A stretch of DNA of 64,000 nt, from assembly GCA_937899905.1 (NCBI GenBank), contig CALCCF010000103.1, positions 1-64,000 of the forward strand, in the 5' to 3' direction. Within the stretch, counting starts at the first letter, position 1; the number at the start of each line of letters is the position of its first letter. A program made the position numbers and the translations under genes. The DNA is from an uncultured Phycisphaeraceae bacterium. Lineage in GTDB: Bacteria > Planctomycetota > Phycisphaerae > Phycisphaerales > UBA1924. Below the pieces are notes generated by a model, which saw only the letters and a list, made by a program, of their open reading frames with translations, was not told where the DNA came from and made no database searches. Of this stretch, positions 33,584 through 41,726 are shown piece after piece.

Positions 33584-35344
33584 CTATCCGCCGGATACGC
33601 CGCCGCCCTTGCGTGGGTCGGCCGCGCCGTCGAGGGCGCCGGTTTGTGGGTCGCGTCGGATGAGTTGGACGGCCCCGATGTCGGTCCGCTCCCGCAGCGC
33701 ATGCCCTCTCTTCGCAAGCCCAGCCTCGAGCCGAGTGCTTGGCCCGACGCCGTCCCAGGTTTCTATGAAGATGGCGTCCGGCAGCCATTGGTGGTGGATG
33801 CGCGGAGCGTCGACGGCTTCCGCCGCGGTGGCGGCGCCACGAAGCACGCGAAGCAAGGCCTGAGCCGTCGACGTGATGATGCGTGGCCCGCCCGACGCAC
33901 CCGCGACTGCCACGACCTCGCCATGGTCGTCGAGGATGATCGTCGGCGACATGCTCGAGAGCGGACGCTTGCCAGGCTCGGGTAGATTGTCGTCGGATTG
34001 AATGAGCCCGAATGCGTTGGCCTCACCAGCAATCGTCGTGAAGTCATCCATCTGATCGTTCAGGCAGAAGCCGAAGCCGCGTACGCCGACGAGCGAACCG
34101 AATGCGAGATTGATCGTCTCGGTGCACGCCACGGCGTTGCCTCGTGCATCGATCACGGAGATGTGGCTCGTGCCGCCGTCCTCCGGCAGCACTCGGATCA
34201 CGCCGTAAGCCGATGCATCGCGCACGGTGTTGGGCTCAATGGAACGAGCGACCCGCTCCAGTTCGGCGTCATCGAGCATCTGATCGACTGGGACGTCGGT
34301 AAACGCCGAATCGGCCATGTGCCGGGAGCGATCGGCGAAAGCGTGCTTCATGCTCTCGGCCAGCAAGTGTGCATCTGCAGCCTCAAGCCACCCCGTCACG
34401 GGGATGGTGAGGTCCAGCCGCTCGGCCAGCGACAAGATCTGCGCCACGGCAACACCACCGCTCGATGGTGGCGGCATGGACAGGACGCGATGCGACTCAA
34501 GCTCGTAGGAGACTGGCTCGACCACACGAATGGCATATCCCGCAAGATCCTGGTGAGTCAACACGCCGCCATCGGCGGTAACCGATGCCACGATCGCCTC
34601 GGCGATCTCGCCGCGGTAGAACGCGTCGGCACCATGTTCCGCGATCAGCCGGAGTGCTCGCGCCTGGCCCGGTAGCGTGATGCGTTCGCTAATCTCGATC
34701 GTTCCTTGCGCTGTCAGCCCACCCCAAACCAGCGGAAACCGTTCACGCCAGCGTGCATCGCGGCGAAAGCGGTCAGACAGCGATCGAGCGGTGCGCACGT
34801 GGTGGGCGTCGGCATCAAACCCACCCTCTGCCAACGCGATCGCGGGCTCGAGAACGGTCGCGCGATCCAGCGTGCCGTAGGTCTCCAGCGCATGCAGCAG
34901 GCCGGCGACCGTGCCAGGGACGGCAACCGCCATCCCACCCCGCTTTGACGCCTCCGGATCATCGAGTTCCGCATACGTCTGGGGGCCAACGCCAGCAGGG
35001 GACGTCTCACGATAATTGAGGGCAACGGTGGTGGTGCCGTGCCGCGGATCATCGTTGAGGTGGATGAGCATGAACCCGCCGCCACCAATACCGCACGCGT
35101 CGGAACGCACCACTGAGAGCGCGAAGCTGGTTGCGACAGCAGCGTCAACGGCGTTGCCGCCCTGCCGCAACATCTGAGCCCCCGCCTCGGCCGCAAGCGG
35201 ATGATCCGCCGCCACGAGCCCCGTGTGCGCTTGCGCTCGAGCCGTGGGCCCACCAGCGCGCATGGAAACGCATGCCGAAAGCATGAGCACGCCCAACATG
35301 CTGACGATCAAGCTCCAGCGGCCGGCCCTTTCAACCCTCATCAT
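33584..35344 (-). CDS. ggt: Gamma-glutamyltransferase, exported lipoprotein
   Basis: 586 aa. Signal peptide with lipobox MLSAC directs it to the periplasmic side. The GGT proenzyme pattern is present: VVAADHPLAAEAGAQMLRQGGNAVDAAVATSFALSVV at the start, the autocleavage/catalytic Thr in GGTSHISVID near residue 392, and the later SSMSPTIILDDHG and GGPRIITST. GGTs cleave or transfer gamma-glutamyl groups from glutathione-like peptides. The tandem ATGATG at 35344/35341 lies inside the 3' end of the AstE-like gene (14-bp overlap) with GGGAG about 9 bases upstream, so translation is coupled to that gene. Confidence 0.94.
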   Translation of the reverse strand: MMRVERAGRWSLIVSMLGVLMLSACVSMRAGGPTARAQAHTGLVAADHPLAAEAGAQMLRQGGNAVDAAVATSFALSVVRSDACGIGGGGFMLIHLNDDPRHGTTTVALNYRETSPAGVGPQTYAELDDPEASKRGGMAVAVPGTVAGLLHALETYGTLDRATVLEPAIALAEGGFDADAHHVRTARSLSDRFRRDARWRERFPLVWGGLTAQGTIEISERITLPGQARALRLIAEHGADAFYRGEIAEAIVASVTADGGVLTHQDLAGYAIRVVEPVSYELESHRVLSMPPPSSGGVAVAQILSLAERLDLTIPVTGWLEAADAHLLAESMKHAFADRSRHMADSAFTDVPVDQMLDDAELERVARSIEPNTVRDASAYGVIRVLPEDGGTSHISVIDARGNAVACTETINLAFGSLVGVRGFGFCLNDQMDDFTTIAGEANAFGLIQSDDNLPEPGKRPLSSMSPTIILDDHGEVVAVAGASGGPRIITSTAQALLRVLRGAATAAEAVDAPRIHHQWLPDAIFIETWDGVGPSTRLEAGLAKRGHALRERTDIGAVQLIRRDPQTGALDGAADPRKGGGVSGG

Positions 35345-36701
35345 GGCTCGTCTCTCCCAGGTCGTGAACATCACTCGGCAGTAGATCCAAGGCATGGCGG
35401 CGAGCGATCCAGTCCGTTGGTCGCTCGTTCGGCAGGGCCGCCTGCTCTCCGCCTCGCAGCGCAAAGCGCAGCACGCCGAAGACCGATCGCACAACACCAA
35501 GCACGACGCCGCGAACACGCGCGTGCCACGGCATGTAGGGCGTGTGGATCCATCGCACGAGACGATATCCGAACAGGTGCAAAAGCTCGCGACGCAGGAT
35601 GGCCGCGTACTCGGGCGCGACCACGATGGTGTGCGGCTCGTCTTTGCGGCGCCGAACGCCTGGGAACAGCATTGGCAGGATCGCGTGCATCGCTCGTCGC
35701 CGACGCAGCCACGCCGAGAGCGTGAGCCAGATCGACCCGACCCGTGCGATCACGAAGAACGCATCGTCGCCCACACGCGGCGAGGGCTGGCGGTTGGGTA
35801 GGAACAGGAGACCGTTCGCGCTGGCCTTGAGTTCTCTGCCGTCCTCGCTCGCGAGCACCGTGCGCTCTGCGGCGACCGGCATAAACGCCGCCGCCCCGAG
35901 CCGCATCTCGAACGGCATGGCCCCGATCTCCACGCGCTGGCGGACGTCGTAGAAGTGGTCCTGCCGGCCGGCGGCGGCTTGGGATACGACTTCGAGCGCT
36001 GACTCACCACTCAACGTTTGCGGCGAACGACCGCTCATACCCAGAGCGGCAAGCGCGAGCAGCATAATCGCCTCGTGGACATCGGCCGAGCGCGGATCGT
36101 CGTGCAGCCCGGCCTCGAAGATGCATGACACGCAACCCAGCGCATTGGTCGCGTAGTCGATGAGGAGGCCCTGCAACTCCTCTTCCAAACCCAGGATCTT
36201 CGGCAGTGGGAAGCGAGCCGCGAACCGGCGGGCCGGAAGCGAGTCCTCGAGCGCGATGAACGCCGGGCTCTCGCTCGAGACGGTGTGCAGATCGAGCACG
36301 AAGACGCCGCCGCTGGTGCAGTCTTTGATCGACTTGAGGTGCCCCGACAGCTCGTCACGCTCGTGCTGCTCGGCCGACCCGTTGTGCGCCGGTCCCGGCT
36401 CAAGAAGGAAGGCCCGATTCAGATCCTCGTCGATGTACCGCTCGCGCAGCCACGGGGTGGAGGCCTCCACGCCGAGCGCTCGCAGGTTGCCCCGAAGCGA
36501 GACCAGGCGACCGGCGTGCAGACCGACGTCACCATCCCCGATGCGTTTGTGAACCCGTTGGGCCGCCTCGATGCCAGCCGGCTCGTTCGCGTGCAGCCCA
36601 CCGATGACCACCAGCGTCGGCCCGGCCTTTCCGCCCGAGACATCGCCGATGAATCTCGAGACGGCGTCCGTCGCCGCGGGGCGATCATCCGCCTGGATCA
36701 C
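35331..36701 (-). CDS. AstE/AspA-family zinc-dependent acylase (succinylglutamate desuccinylase/aspartoacylase-like)
   Basis: 456 aa. The N-terminal half is an M14-related AstE/AspA domain: GGLHANEPAG supplies the HxxE zinc ligands, RGNLRALG and DEDLNRAF the conserved substrate region, and FVLDLHTVSSESPAF the third His; FEAGLHDDP carries the catalytic Glu. The C-terminal 200 residues are unlike AstE and include a basic, partly hydrophobic segment (WLRRRRAMHAILPMLFPGVRRRKDE). The GTG at 36701 overlaps the upstream stop (GTGA) and has GAGGAG 8 bases before it, so the ORF-track start is too early. The substrate is unknown; the neighbours suggest a glutamyl or acyl-amino-acid compound. Confidence 0.82.
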   Translation of the reverse strand: MIQADDRPAATDAVSRFIGDVSGGKAGPTLVVIGGLHANEPAGIEAAQRVHKRIGDGDVGLHAGRLVSLRGNLRALGVEASTPWLRERYIDEDLNRAFLLEPGPAHNGSAEQHERDELSGHLKSIKDCTSGGVFVLDLHTVSSESPAFIALEDSLPARRFAARFPLPKILGLEEELQGLLIDYATNALGCVSCIFEAGLHDDPRSADVHEAIMLLALAALGMSGRSPQTLSGESALEVVSQAAAGRQDHFYDVRQRVEIGAMPFEMRLGAAAFMPVAAERTVLASEDGRELKASANGLLFLPNRQPSPRVGDDAFFVIARVGSIWLTLSAWLRRRRAMHAILPMLFPGVRRRKDEPHTIVVAPEYAAILRRELLHLFGYRLVRWIHTPYMPWHARVRGVVLGVVRSVFGVLRFALRGGEQAALPNERPTDWIARRHALDLLPSDVHDLGETSHDEG

Positions 36702-38629
36702 GGGCCTTGCTCCTCGTGCAGCGCACACTCGAGCAGGCTGCGGGCGATCCTCGCGTAATCACGATCGGAGATGATGCCAACGAGCCGATCGCCCTCAACC
36801 ACGGGTAGGCACGCGACGTTATGCTCGCCCATCAGCCGGATCGCCTCGAGCGTCGGCGTATTAGGCGAGACGGTGATCGGATCGCGAACCATGATCTCGG
36901 ACACCGGCAGCGTTCGAACGTCCTGGCCGTCTGAGTCTCGCACGAGAGCGCGCAGCAGCTTCCGATAGGAGACCAGGCCGACAAGCTGGTGCTTCTCGTC
37001 TTCGACCGGGACGTGCCGCAATCGCCGCCAATCCATGATCGATGCGACGAGATCGATGCATTCTCCCTCGCCCACGGTGTACAGATCGGTCGTCATGCAC
37101 TGCGAGACGAGCACGAACTCGCCCACCGAGTCGGACCCATCATCGCTGCGCACATCGTCCCACTCGTGAACGGGCCGCCGCGAGTCCTGGTTCTCGAGCA
37201 TTGATTGCGTGATGGCTGCCAAGCCGCGTTGGCGGCGGCCAGCACGATCGAGGCCGGTACACGCGTTGAGCGTCCATCGGGCGCCAGTGCGACCGGCCGA
37301 GACACGATGCTCGATGATGGACAGCGCCCGGTCGGCGTCGGTCCCATCGACACCCGCACGCTCAAGACCGCAGCGCGCGACAGGCAGGAACTCTTCCAGA
37401 ATCAGTCGATCGATCGGATGCTCGGCGCCGTCGATCCAGGCCATACGCACCGTGAGCCCGTCGCGTGCGGCTCTGAGGAAGTTGCCGCGCGCCGTCCTGA
37501 AGTCGAGCCGCTTCGACACGTCGGACCACTCAAGCGGGCCCTCCAGCATCAGGCCGATCCAAAACGCGGCGTTGGCGACCTCGTCAGAGATCGTCGGACC
37601 CGAGGGAAGCACGCGGTTCTCGATGCGCAGGTGCGGCTTGCCATCGGTCACGCCGAAGCACGGACGCATCCAGCGATACACAGAAGAGTTGAACGACTGC
37701 CACGCCTTCAGCTTGGGTATCCGGCCCACGCGGAGCTCTTCCATCGGATCAACCGGCTCCTCGACCTGCGCGTACACGAGTTGGCGGAACCGGGCGACGT
37801 CGGCTCGCAAGATCTCCAGAACGGACGACTCGACCCAATCCTCGCCGAAGCGCACACGGCCGAGCAGATCGCGATGCCCAGCCCTCTCGCGTCTGGTATC
37901 CAAAGCTTGCTGGAACGTTGCGATCCTTGTCTCGCGCCATAGCCGCTTGCCGAAGAGCAACGGCGAGTTCACCGCGGCGGCCAGCACGGGCGCCGTGACG
38001 GCAAGTGCCACGTTGTACGTGCAGGCAAACTCCTCGGGAGTGGTCTGGAAGTGCACCTGGAAGCTGGTATTGACCGACTCGAGCATCACGCTCGGGTGGC
38101 GCACCACCAACTCGTCGGCGCCATCGATCGTCATCTCGTAGTCGTCGCCACGCATCTTGCGCAGGGCCGCGTCGAGCCCGCTGTACCGCGGGTTGGGCAT
38201 GATGTTCTCGGTCGACAGGTGCGTTAGGTCGACCGTGGGGCAGATGCCAGTCATGAGAGCGCGAGCATCCAACCGCCGGCATTCCGAGTCGACAACGCCG
38301 TACAGGTCCTGCAATTGGGCTTCGAGCTGCGCGAAGCTCGTGGGCCCCAACTCAATCGGATCACAGTTGAACTCGACGTTGAACCGCGCAATCTCGGGCA
38401 CGACACGAGGGTCGTCGATCTGCTGGAGCAATTGCTCGGCGATCGGTGCCGGCTGCGCGGCGCGATCGACGAGGAACAGCTCCTGCTCAACCCCGATGCG
38501 GCGGCGGTCGGTCTCGAACAGACCGTCGTCGAGCATCTTCTCCATCGCGTCGAGGTCGCGGAGCACACGCCGCATCGCCAGGCGGTCGGCCTCGTCCCCA
38601 TCGGCGGTCTTGACGCTCTGCACACCCAT
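36698..38629 (-). CDS. Glutamate-cysteine ligase family 2 (GCS2)-like protein fused to two CBS domains
   Basis: 643 aa. Residues 40-400 match the GCS2/carboxylate-amine ligase family: RIGVEQELFLVD, FNVEFNCDPIELG, LMTGICPTVDL, NTSFQVHFQTTPEEF and ENRVLPSGPT are family blocks that form the Mg-ATP and glutamate site. Residues 515-640 are a CBS pair (CMTTDLYTVGEGECIDLVASIMDWRRLRHVPV; IMVRDPITVSPNTPTLEAIRLM), a module that usually binds adenine nucleotides. GCS2 proteins join Glu to Cys or other amines. Here the CBS pair suggests nucleotide control. It heads the overlapping run GCS2-AstE-GGT. Confidence 0.88.
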   Translation of the reverse strand: MGVQSVKTADGDEADRLAMRRVLRDLDAMEKMLDDGLFETDRRRIGVEQELFLVDRAAQPAPIAEQLLQQIDDPRVVPEIARFNVEFNCDPIELGPTSFAQLEAQLQDLYGVVDSECRRLDARALMTGICPTVDLTHLSTENIMPNPRYSGLDAALRKMRGDDYEMTIDGADELVVRHPSVMLESVNTSFQVHFQTTPEEFACTYNVALAVTAPVLAAAVNSPLLFGKRLWRETRIATFQQALDTRRERAGHRDLLGRVRFGEDWVESSVLEILRADVARFRQLVYAQVEEPVDPMEELRVGRIPKLKAWQSFNSSVYRWMRPCFGVTDGKPHLRIENRVLPSGPTISDEVANAAFWIGLMLEGPLEWSDVSKRLDFRTARGNFLRAARDGLTVRMAWIDGAEHPIDRLILEEFLPVARCGLERAGVDGTDADRALSIIEHRVSAGRTGARWTLNACTGLDRAGRRQRGLAAITQSMLENQDSRRPVHEWDDVRSDDGSDSVGEFVLVSQCMTTDLYTVGEGECIDLVASIMDWRRLRHVPVEDEKHQLVGLVSYRKLLRALVRDSDGQDVRTLPVSEIMVRDPITVSPNTPTLEAIRLMGEHNVACLPVVEGDRLVGIISDRDYARIARSLLECALHEEQGP

Positions 38630-38647
38630 CGTGAGCCTGCCCCACAG

Positions 38648-38782
38648 CTATGGCCGCAACCTCCCGGCCTCGAACACGTTAGGCGGGTACGGGGTCAGCA
38701 ATTCGGTCTTGGCTCGATCAAGCGCCGACACGAGGGTGCCAGGATCATCCGCGTGTCGGCGATACGAGTGGTCAGGAGTCAC
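38648..38782 (-). CDS. Small ORF (44 codons) between the M24 peptidase and GCS2-CBS genes
   Basis: Below the ORF-track cutoff. It reads VTPDHSYRRHADDPGTLVSA and ends FEAGRLRP before TAG; composition is balanced rather than the Arg/Pro/Ser-rich pattern of shadow frames. The GTG at 38782 has GGTGAG about 9 bases upstream, and the ORF fills most of the 179-bp gap, 26 bp after the peptidase stop and 18 bp before the GCS2 start. No homologue is recognised. It could be a leader or a small conserved protein of the cluster. Confidence 0.42.
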   Translation of the reverse strand: MTPDHSYRRHADDPGTLVSALDRAKTELLTPYPPNVFEAGRLRP

Positions 38783-38808
38783 CTTGGGTTCTCACCGGTT
38801 TCCGCCGA

Positions 38809-40158
38809 CTAGTCGAGCCGCTTGACGATCCCCTCCGTGAGCACCTCGCACCCATGCTCACGGATCACGATGTCATCCTCGATGCGCACGCCCTGGATCT
38901 CTTGGCGGATCGTGTCGATCGAGTCCCACTTCACGACGTCTGCGAACGACTCTCGCGTTTCAGCGACATCGATCAGTCCAGGGATGAAGTAGAGCCCCGG
39001 CTCGACCGTGAAGCCGTGGCCGGCCTCGAGCGGGATGTCAACACGAACGCCGACGCCACCCGGGCCCTTTCTCGGTGCCCGGCCCGGCAGCCGCCCGCCA
39101 GCGCCGCGAACGCCAAGGCCGATCATGTGGCCCACACCGTGCGGGAAGAACAGGCCCGCGACGCCGCGCTCGACCAACTCGGCCGGGTCGCCCTTGAGCG
39201 CGCCCAGCCCGACGAGCCCCTCCAAGACAACCTCGCTGCACCGGCGATGCACGTCGTGCCACTCCACGCCGGGCTTGCACATGGCAATACCGGCTTCTTC
39301 GGAGTCGATCACGATGTTGATCACGTCTCGTTGCGTCTGGCTCGGCTGCCCCACCGGCCACGTGCGCGTGACATCGCCGGCGTATCGCTTGTACGCCGCC
39401 CCTGCGTCAACCAGCACGCACTCGCCCTTGTTGATCGCACGCTGGCCCGGCGCAAAGTGCAGCACAGCCGCGTTCGGCCCGCTCCCGACGATCGTGTCGT
39501 AGGGCGTGCCATCGCCGCCGTTGCGGAAGAACTCGGCCTCGATCTCGACCTGCAACTGCCGCTCGGTCATGCCCGCGGCCTCGCCGCTCGTGAGCATTCG
39601 GTGCGCGTACGCGTGGCCCGCCGCGGTCGCCGCACAGGCTTGGCGCATGCGCTCGATCTCGACGTCGTCGAGCACGCGGCGGGCGTGCAAGAACGCATCC
39701 TCCAACTCGGCGCTCAAGCCTCGATCGACTCCGCCCGCAAAGTCGGCAACCGGACACCCGATCGCCGCGACCGTGCGCCCCCGCCGTTGCGCAAGCCAGG
39801 TCGTGAATTCGGGCAGAGGAGCCCCCTCCCAGGTCACGTCGCCCTCCCACGTCCGATGGGCTTGGGTGACCTCGGGCGCGAACGCCCGCCAAGGCTCGTC
39901 GCCGCCCTCAGCCAGATCAACCGCCAGGACCCCACCCGGGCACTGCTGCTCGGTCAGGTAGAAATACGCGCTGTGGGCCATGAAGGGGTACACGCGATCG
40001 TGCTGGCCGGGCACGGGGATCATCTCGCCCGCGCCGAGCAGCACGATGGGCAACGCCGCGTGCCCGCCAAGTACCTGATCGGCCCTCTCCCGCAGCGCAG
40101 CGGCGGTACGTTGGCGACGTGCGAGGAGGTGGGTCTGCGGGGTCTGGGAGCTGGTCAT
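38809..40158 (-). CDS. M24B-family Xaa-Pro aminopeptidase
   Basis: 449 aa. N-terminal creatinase-like domain with PGQHDRVYPFMAHSAYFYLTEQ, then a pita-bread catalytic domain with all five metal ligands: VDAGAAYKRYAGDVTRTWPV (two Asp), FFPHGVGHMIGLGV (His), FTVEPGLYF (Glu) and GVRIEDDIVI (Glu). The length matches PepP. It releases N-terminal residues preceding proline. It lies on the same strand as, and 180 bp upstream of, the GCS2-AstE-GGT run and may feed amino acids into the same pathway. Confidence 0.92.
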   Translation of the reverse strand: MTSSQTPQTHLLARRQRTAAALRERADQVLGGHAALPIVLLGAGEMIPVPGQHDRVYPFMAHSAYFYLTEQQCPGGVLAVDLAEGGDEPWRAFAPEVTQAHRTWEGDVTWEGAPLPEFTTWLAQRRGRTVAAIGCPVADFAGGVDRGLSAELEDAFLHARRVLDDVEIERMRQACAATAAGHAYAHRMLTSGEAAGMTERQLQVEIEAEFFRNGGDGTPYDTIVGSGPNAAVLHFAPGQRAINKGECVLVDAGAAYKRYAGDVTRTWPVGQPSQTQRDVINIVIDSEEAGIAMCKPGVEWHDVHRRCSEVVLEGLVGLGALKGDPAELVERGVAGLFFPHGVGHMIGLGVRGAGGRLPGRAPRKGPGGVGVRVDIPLEAGHGFTVEPGLYFIPGLIDVAETRESFADVVKWDSIDTIRQEIQGVRIEDDIVIREHGCEVLTEGIVKRLD

Positions 40159-40240
40159 GCAGCGAGTCTATGGGCGATCCCCGCACCGTCGCCCGGGCCC
40201 AAGCAAGCTCCGAGAGCGCCGCTGTCCGCTGCCACGCAGA

Positions 40241-40259
40241 CAAATTCTCACCGAATTTG
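40241..40259. promoter_or_regulatory. AT-rich 7-bp inverted repeat (operator candidate) before the peroxiredoxin
   Basis: CAAATTC-TCACC-GAATTTG is a perfect 7-bp inverted repeat with a 5-bp spacer, lying in the 226-bp divergent region between the M24 peptidase (-) and the 1-Cys peroxiredoxin (+). Its AT-rich arms stand out in this GC-rich DNA. The geometry suits a dimeric regulator; which one is unknown. Confidence 0.4.
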
Positions 40260-40384
40260 CGCAGGCGTGTCATGAACCGAACCGGAATCTCGCGACCACC
40301 CGGGCCGCAACCAAGGGTGCCGCGTGGGTGCCCGGAGTTGACCGCAGTTGCTTTACGCCGCGAACCAAGGAGCGCAGACACCCC

Positions 40385-41017
40385 ATGTCCATTCGCCTCG
40401 GAGACACCGCACCGGACTTCACCGCAACCTCAACCCAAGGAGAGATCAGCTGGCACGACTGGCTGGGCGACAGCTGGGGCGTGCTGTTCAGCCATCCGGC
40501 CGACTTCACCCCCGTGTGTACCACCGAGCTCGGCGCCGTCGCCAAGCTGAAGCCCGAGTTCGACAAACGCAACGTCAAAGTCGCCGGCCTGTCGGTCGAC
40601 CCGCTGGAGAGCCACCTCGACTGGGCGGGCGACATCGAGGAGACGCAGGGCGTCGCCCTCAACTTCCCGCTGATCGCCGACGACGATCGCGCCGTATCCG
40701 ACGCCTACGGCATGATCCACCCCAGCGCCGACAACACCATGACCGTGCGCTCGGTCTTCATCATCGGCCCGGACAAAAAGGTCAAGCTCACGCTGACCTA
40801 CCCCGCCAGCACCGGCCGAAACTTCGACGAGCTGCTGCGAGTGATCGACTCACTCCAGCTGACCGCCACGCACAAGCTCGCCACACCCGCCAACTGGCAG
40901 CACGGCGAGGACTGCATCATCGTCCCCGCCGTGAGCAACGATGAGGCGGAGGAACTGTTCCCGGGCGGTTTCAACGAAGTGAAGCCCTACCTGCGGACGA
41001 CCAAGCAACCGGCTTAG
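40385..41017 (+). CDS. 1-Cys (Prx6-type) peroxiredoxin
   Basis: 210 aa. The peroxidatic Cys is in SHPADFTPVCTTEL near residue 47, preceded by GDTAPDF. The C-terminal domain of about 60 residues (LATPANWQHGEDCIIVPAVSNDEAEELFPGGF) is characteristic of the Prx6/AhpC-TSA 1-Cys group. The ATG at 40385 is preceded by AAGGAG at about 13 bases, slightly long. It should reduce peroxides in the cytoplasm. It is the second peroxiredoxin in this window and belongs to a different subfamily from the one at 22.5 kb. Confidence 0.94.
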   Translation: MSIRLGDTAPDFTATSTQGEISWHDWLGDSWGVLFSHPADFTPVCTTELGAVAKLKPEFDKRNVKVAGLSVDPLESHLDWAGDIEETQGVALNFPLIADDDRAVSDAYGMIHPSADNTMTVRSVFIIGPDKKVKLTLTYPASTGRNFDELLRVIDSLQLTATHKLATPANWQHGEDCIIVPAVSNDEAEELFPGGFNEVKPYLRTTKQPA

Positions 41018-41053
41018 TGGACGCAAGTCGTAGCACATCTCGAAGTGACGTCG

Positions 41054-41087
41054 GCGTGGCATGTGACAAGATCTTCACATGCCACGC
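41054..41087. repeat. 13-bp perfect inverted repeat, 8-nt spacer
   Basis: GCGTGGCATGTGA and TCACATGCCACGC flank CAAGATCT. It sits 37 bp after the peroxiredoxin stop and 11 bp before the ATG of the orphan membrane protein. No T-tract follows, so a plain intrinsic terminator is less likely than an operator or a regulatory hairpin over the ribosome site. Confidence 0.6.
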
Positions 41088-41098
41088 TACCATGTCGC

Positions 41099-41644
41099 AT
41101 GGATCCTGCTGAACATGATCGTCGCGCCTCGAAGAGACTCATATGGCAAGTGATCATGGCCCTTGCGGTGCTCATGGCTATGACTAGCCTGTCGTTCGCA
41201 ATCTATGGCGTCTTCTCAGCGCGGCTGTCAATAGAAGATCGGCTTCGGTCCGTCTTCATCGCTAGCGTTCTCGCCATTGCCCCGACCATTGTCTGGATCT
41301 GCACCGCGTGGAACTGGCACGCGAATGTCGCCTCGGATGACCAGCGAGGCAATTGGGCCTGGACGCCGCTCCAGTCCGTCGCGGCAGTTTCCATGGCAGC
41401 AGCTCTGGCGGGCCAACACGTCTATTTCAGGTTTGCCGCCCGCGGCGAGATCCCTTCCGAGCCGCTCTTCCTATTCGCACTGGGTTGGCTCCTTGCGGTC
41501 GTCGCCGCCGTCGTCGTCCTGGTACTCACTCTCCGCTTTGGACCAAGTGCTAGTAAATGGCTCGCTCTAGCAATTCTCCAGATCACGGTGCTCGGCCTGT
41601 TGAAGGCGTGGCTAGGTGTCGTCTCGTACGCGGCTGCCGTCTAA
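41099..41644 (+). CDS. Four-helix membrane protein of unknown function
   Basis: 181 aa, not recognised. Four or five hydrophobic segments: LIWQVIMALAVLMAMTSLSFAIYGVF, SVFIASVLAIAPTIVWICTAW, SVAAVSMAAALAGQHVYF, LFLFALGWLLAVVAAVVVLVLTL and LAILQITVLGLLKAWLGVVSYAAAV. The N-terminus is short and basic. Codon use is less GC3-rich than in prfA next door. The start at 41099 lies just past a 13-bp inverted repeat that would fold immediately upstream of it in the mRNA. It is followed by prfA after 82 bp. Confidence 0.68.
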   Translation: MDPAEHDRRASKRLIWQVIMALAVLMAMTSLSFAIYGVFSARLSIEDRLRSVFIASVLAIAPTIVWICTAWNWHANVASDDQRGNWAWTPLQSVAAVSMAAALAGQHVYFRFAARGEIPSEPLFLFALGWLLAVVAAVVVLVLTLRFGPSASKWLALAILQITVLGLLKAWLGVVSYAAAV

Positions 41645-41726
41645 ACAAGCTCCACAATTTGCCGCTTCGAGCACTCTCGCGCGTGTCTTGTTGCGCGGCA
41701 ACACAGAGCACCGCCAACAATCCTCT

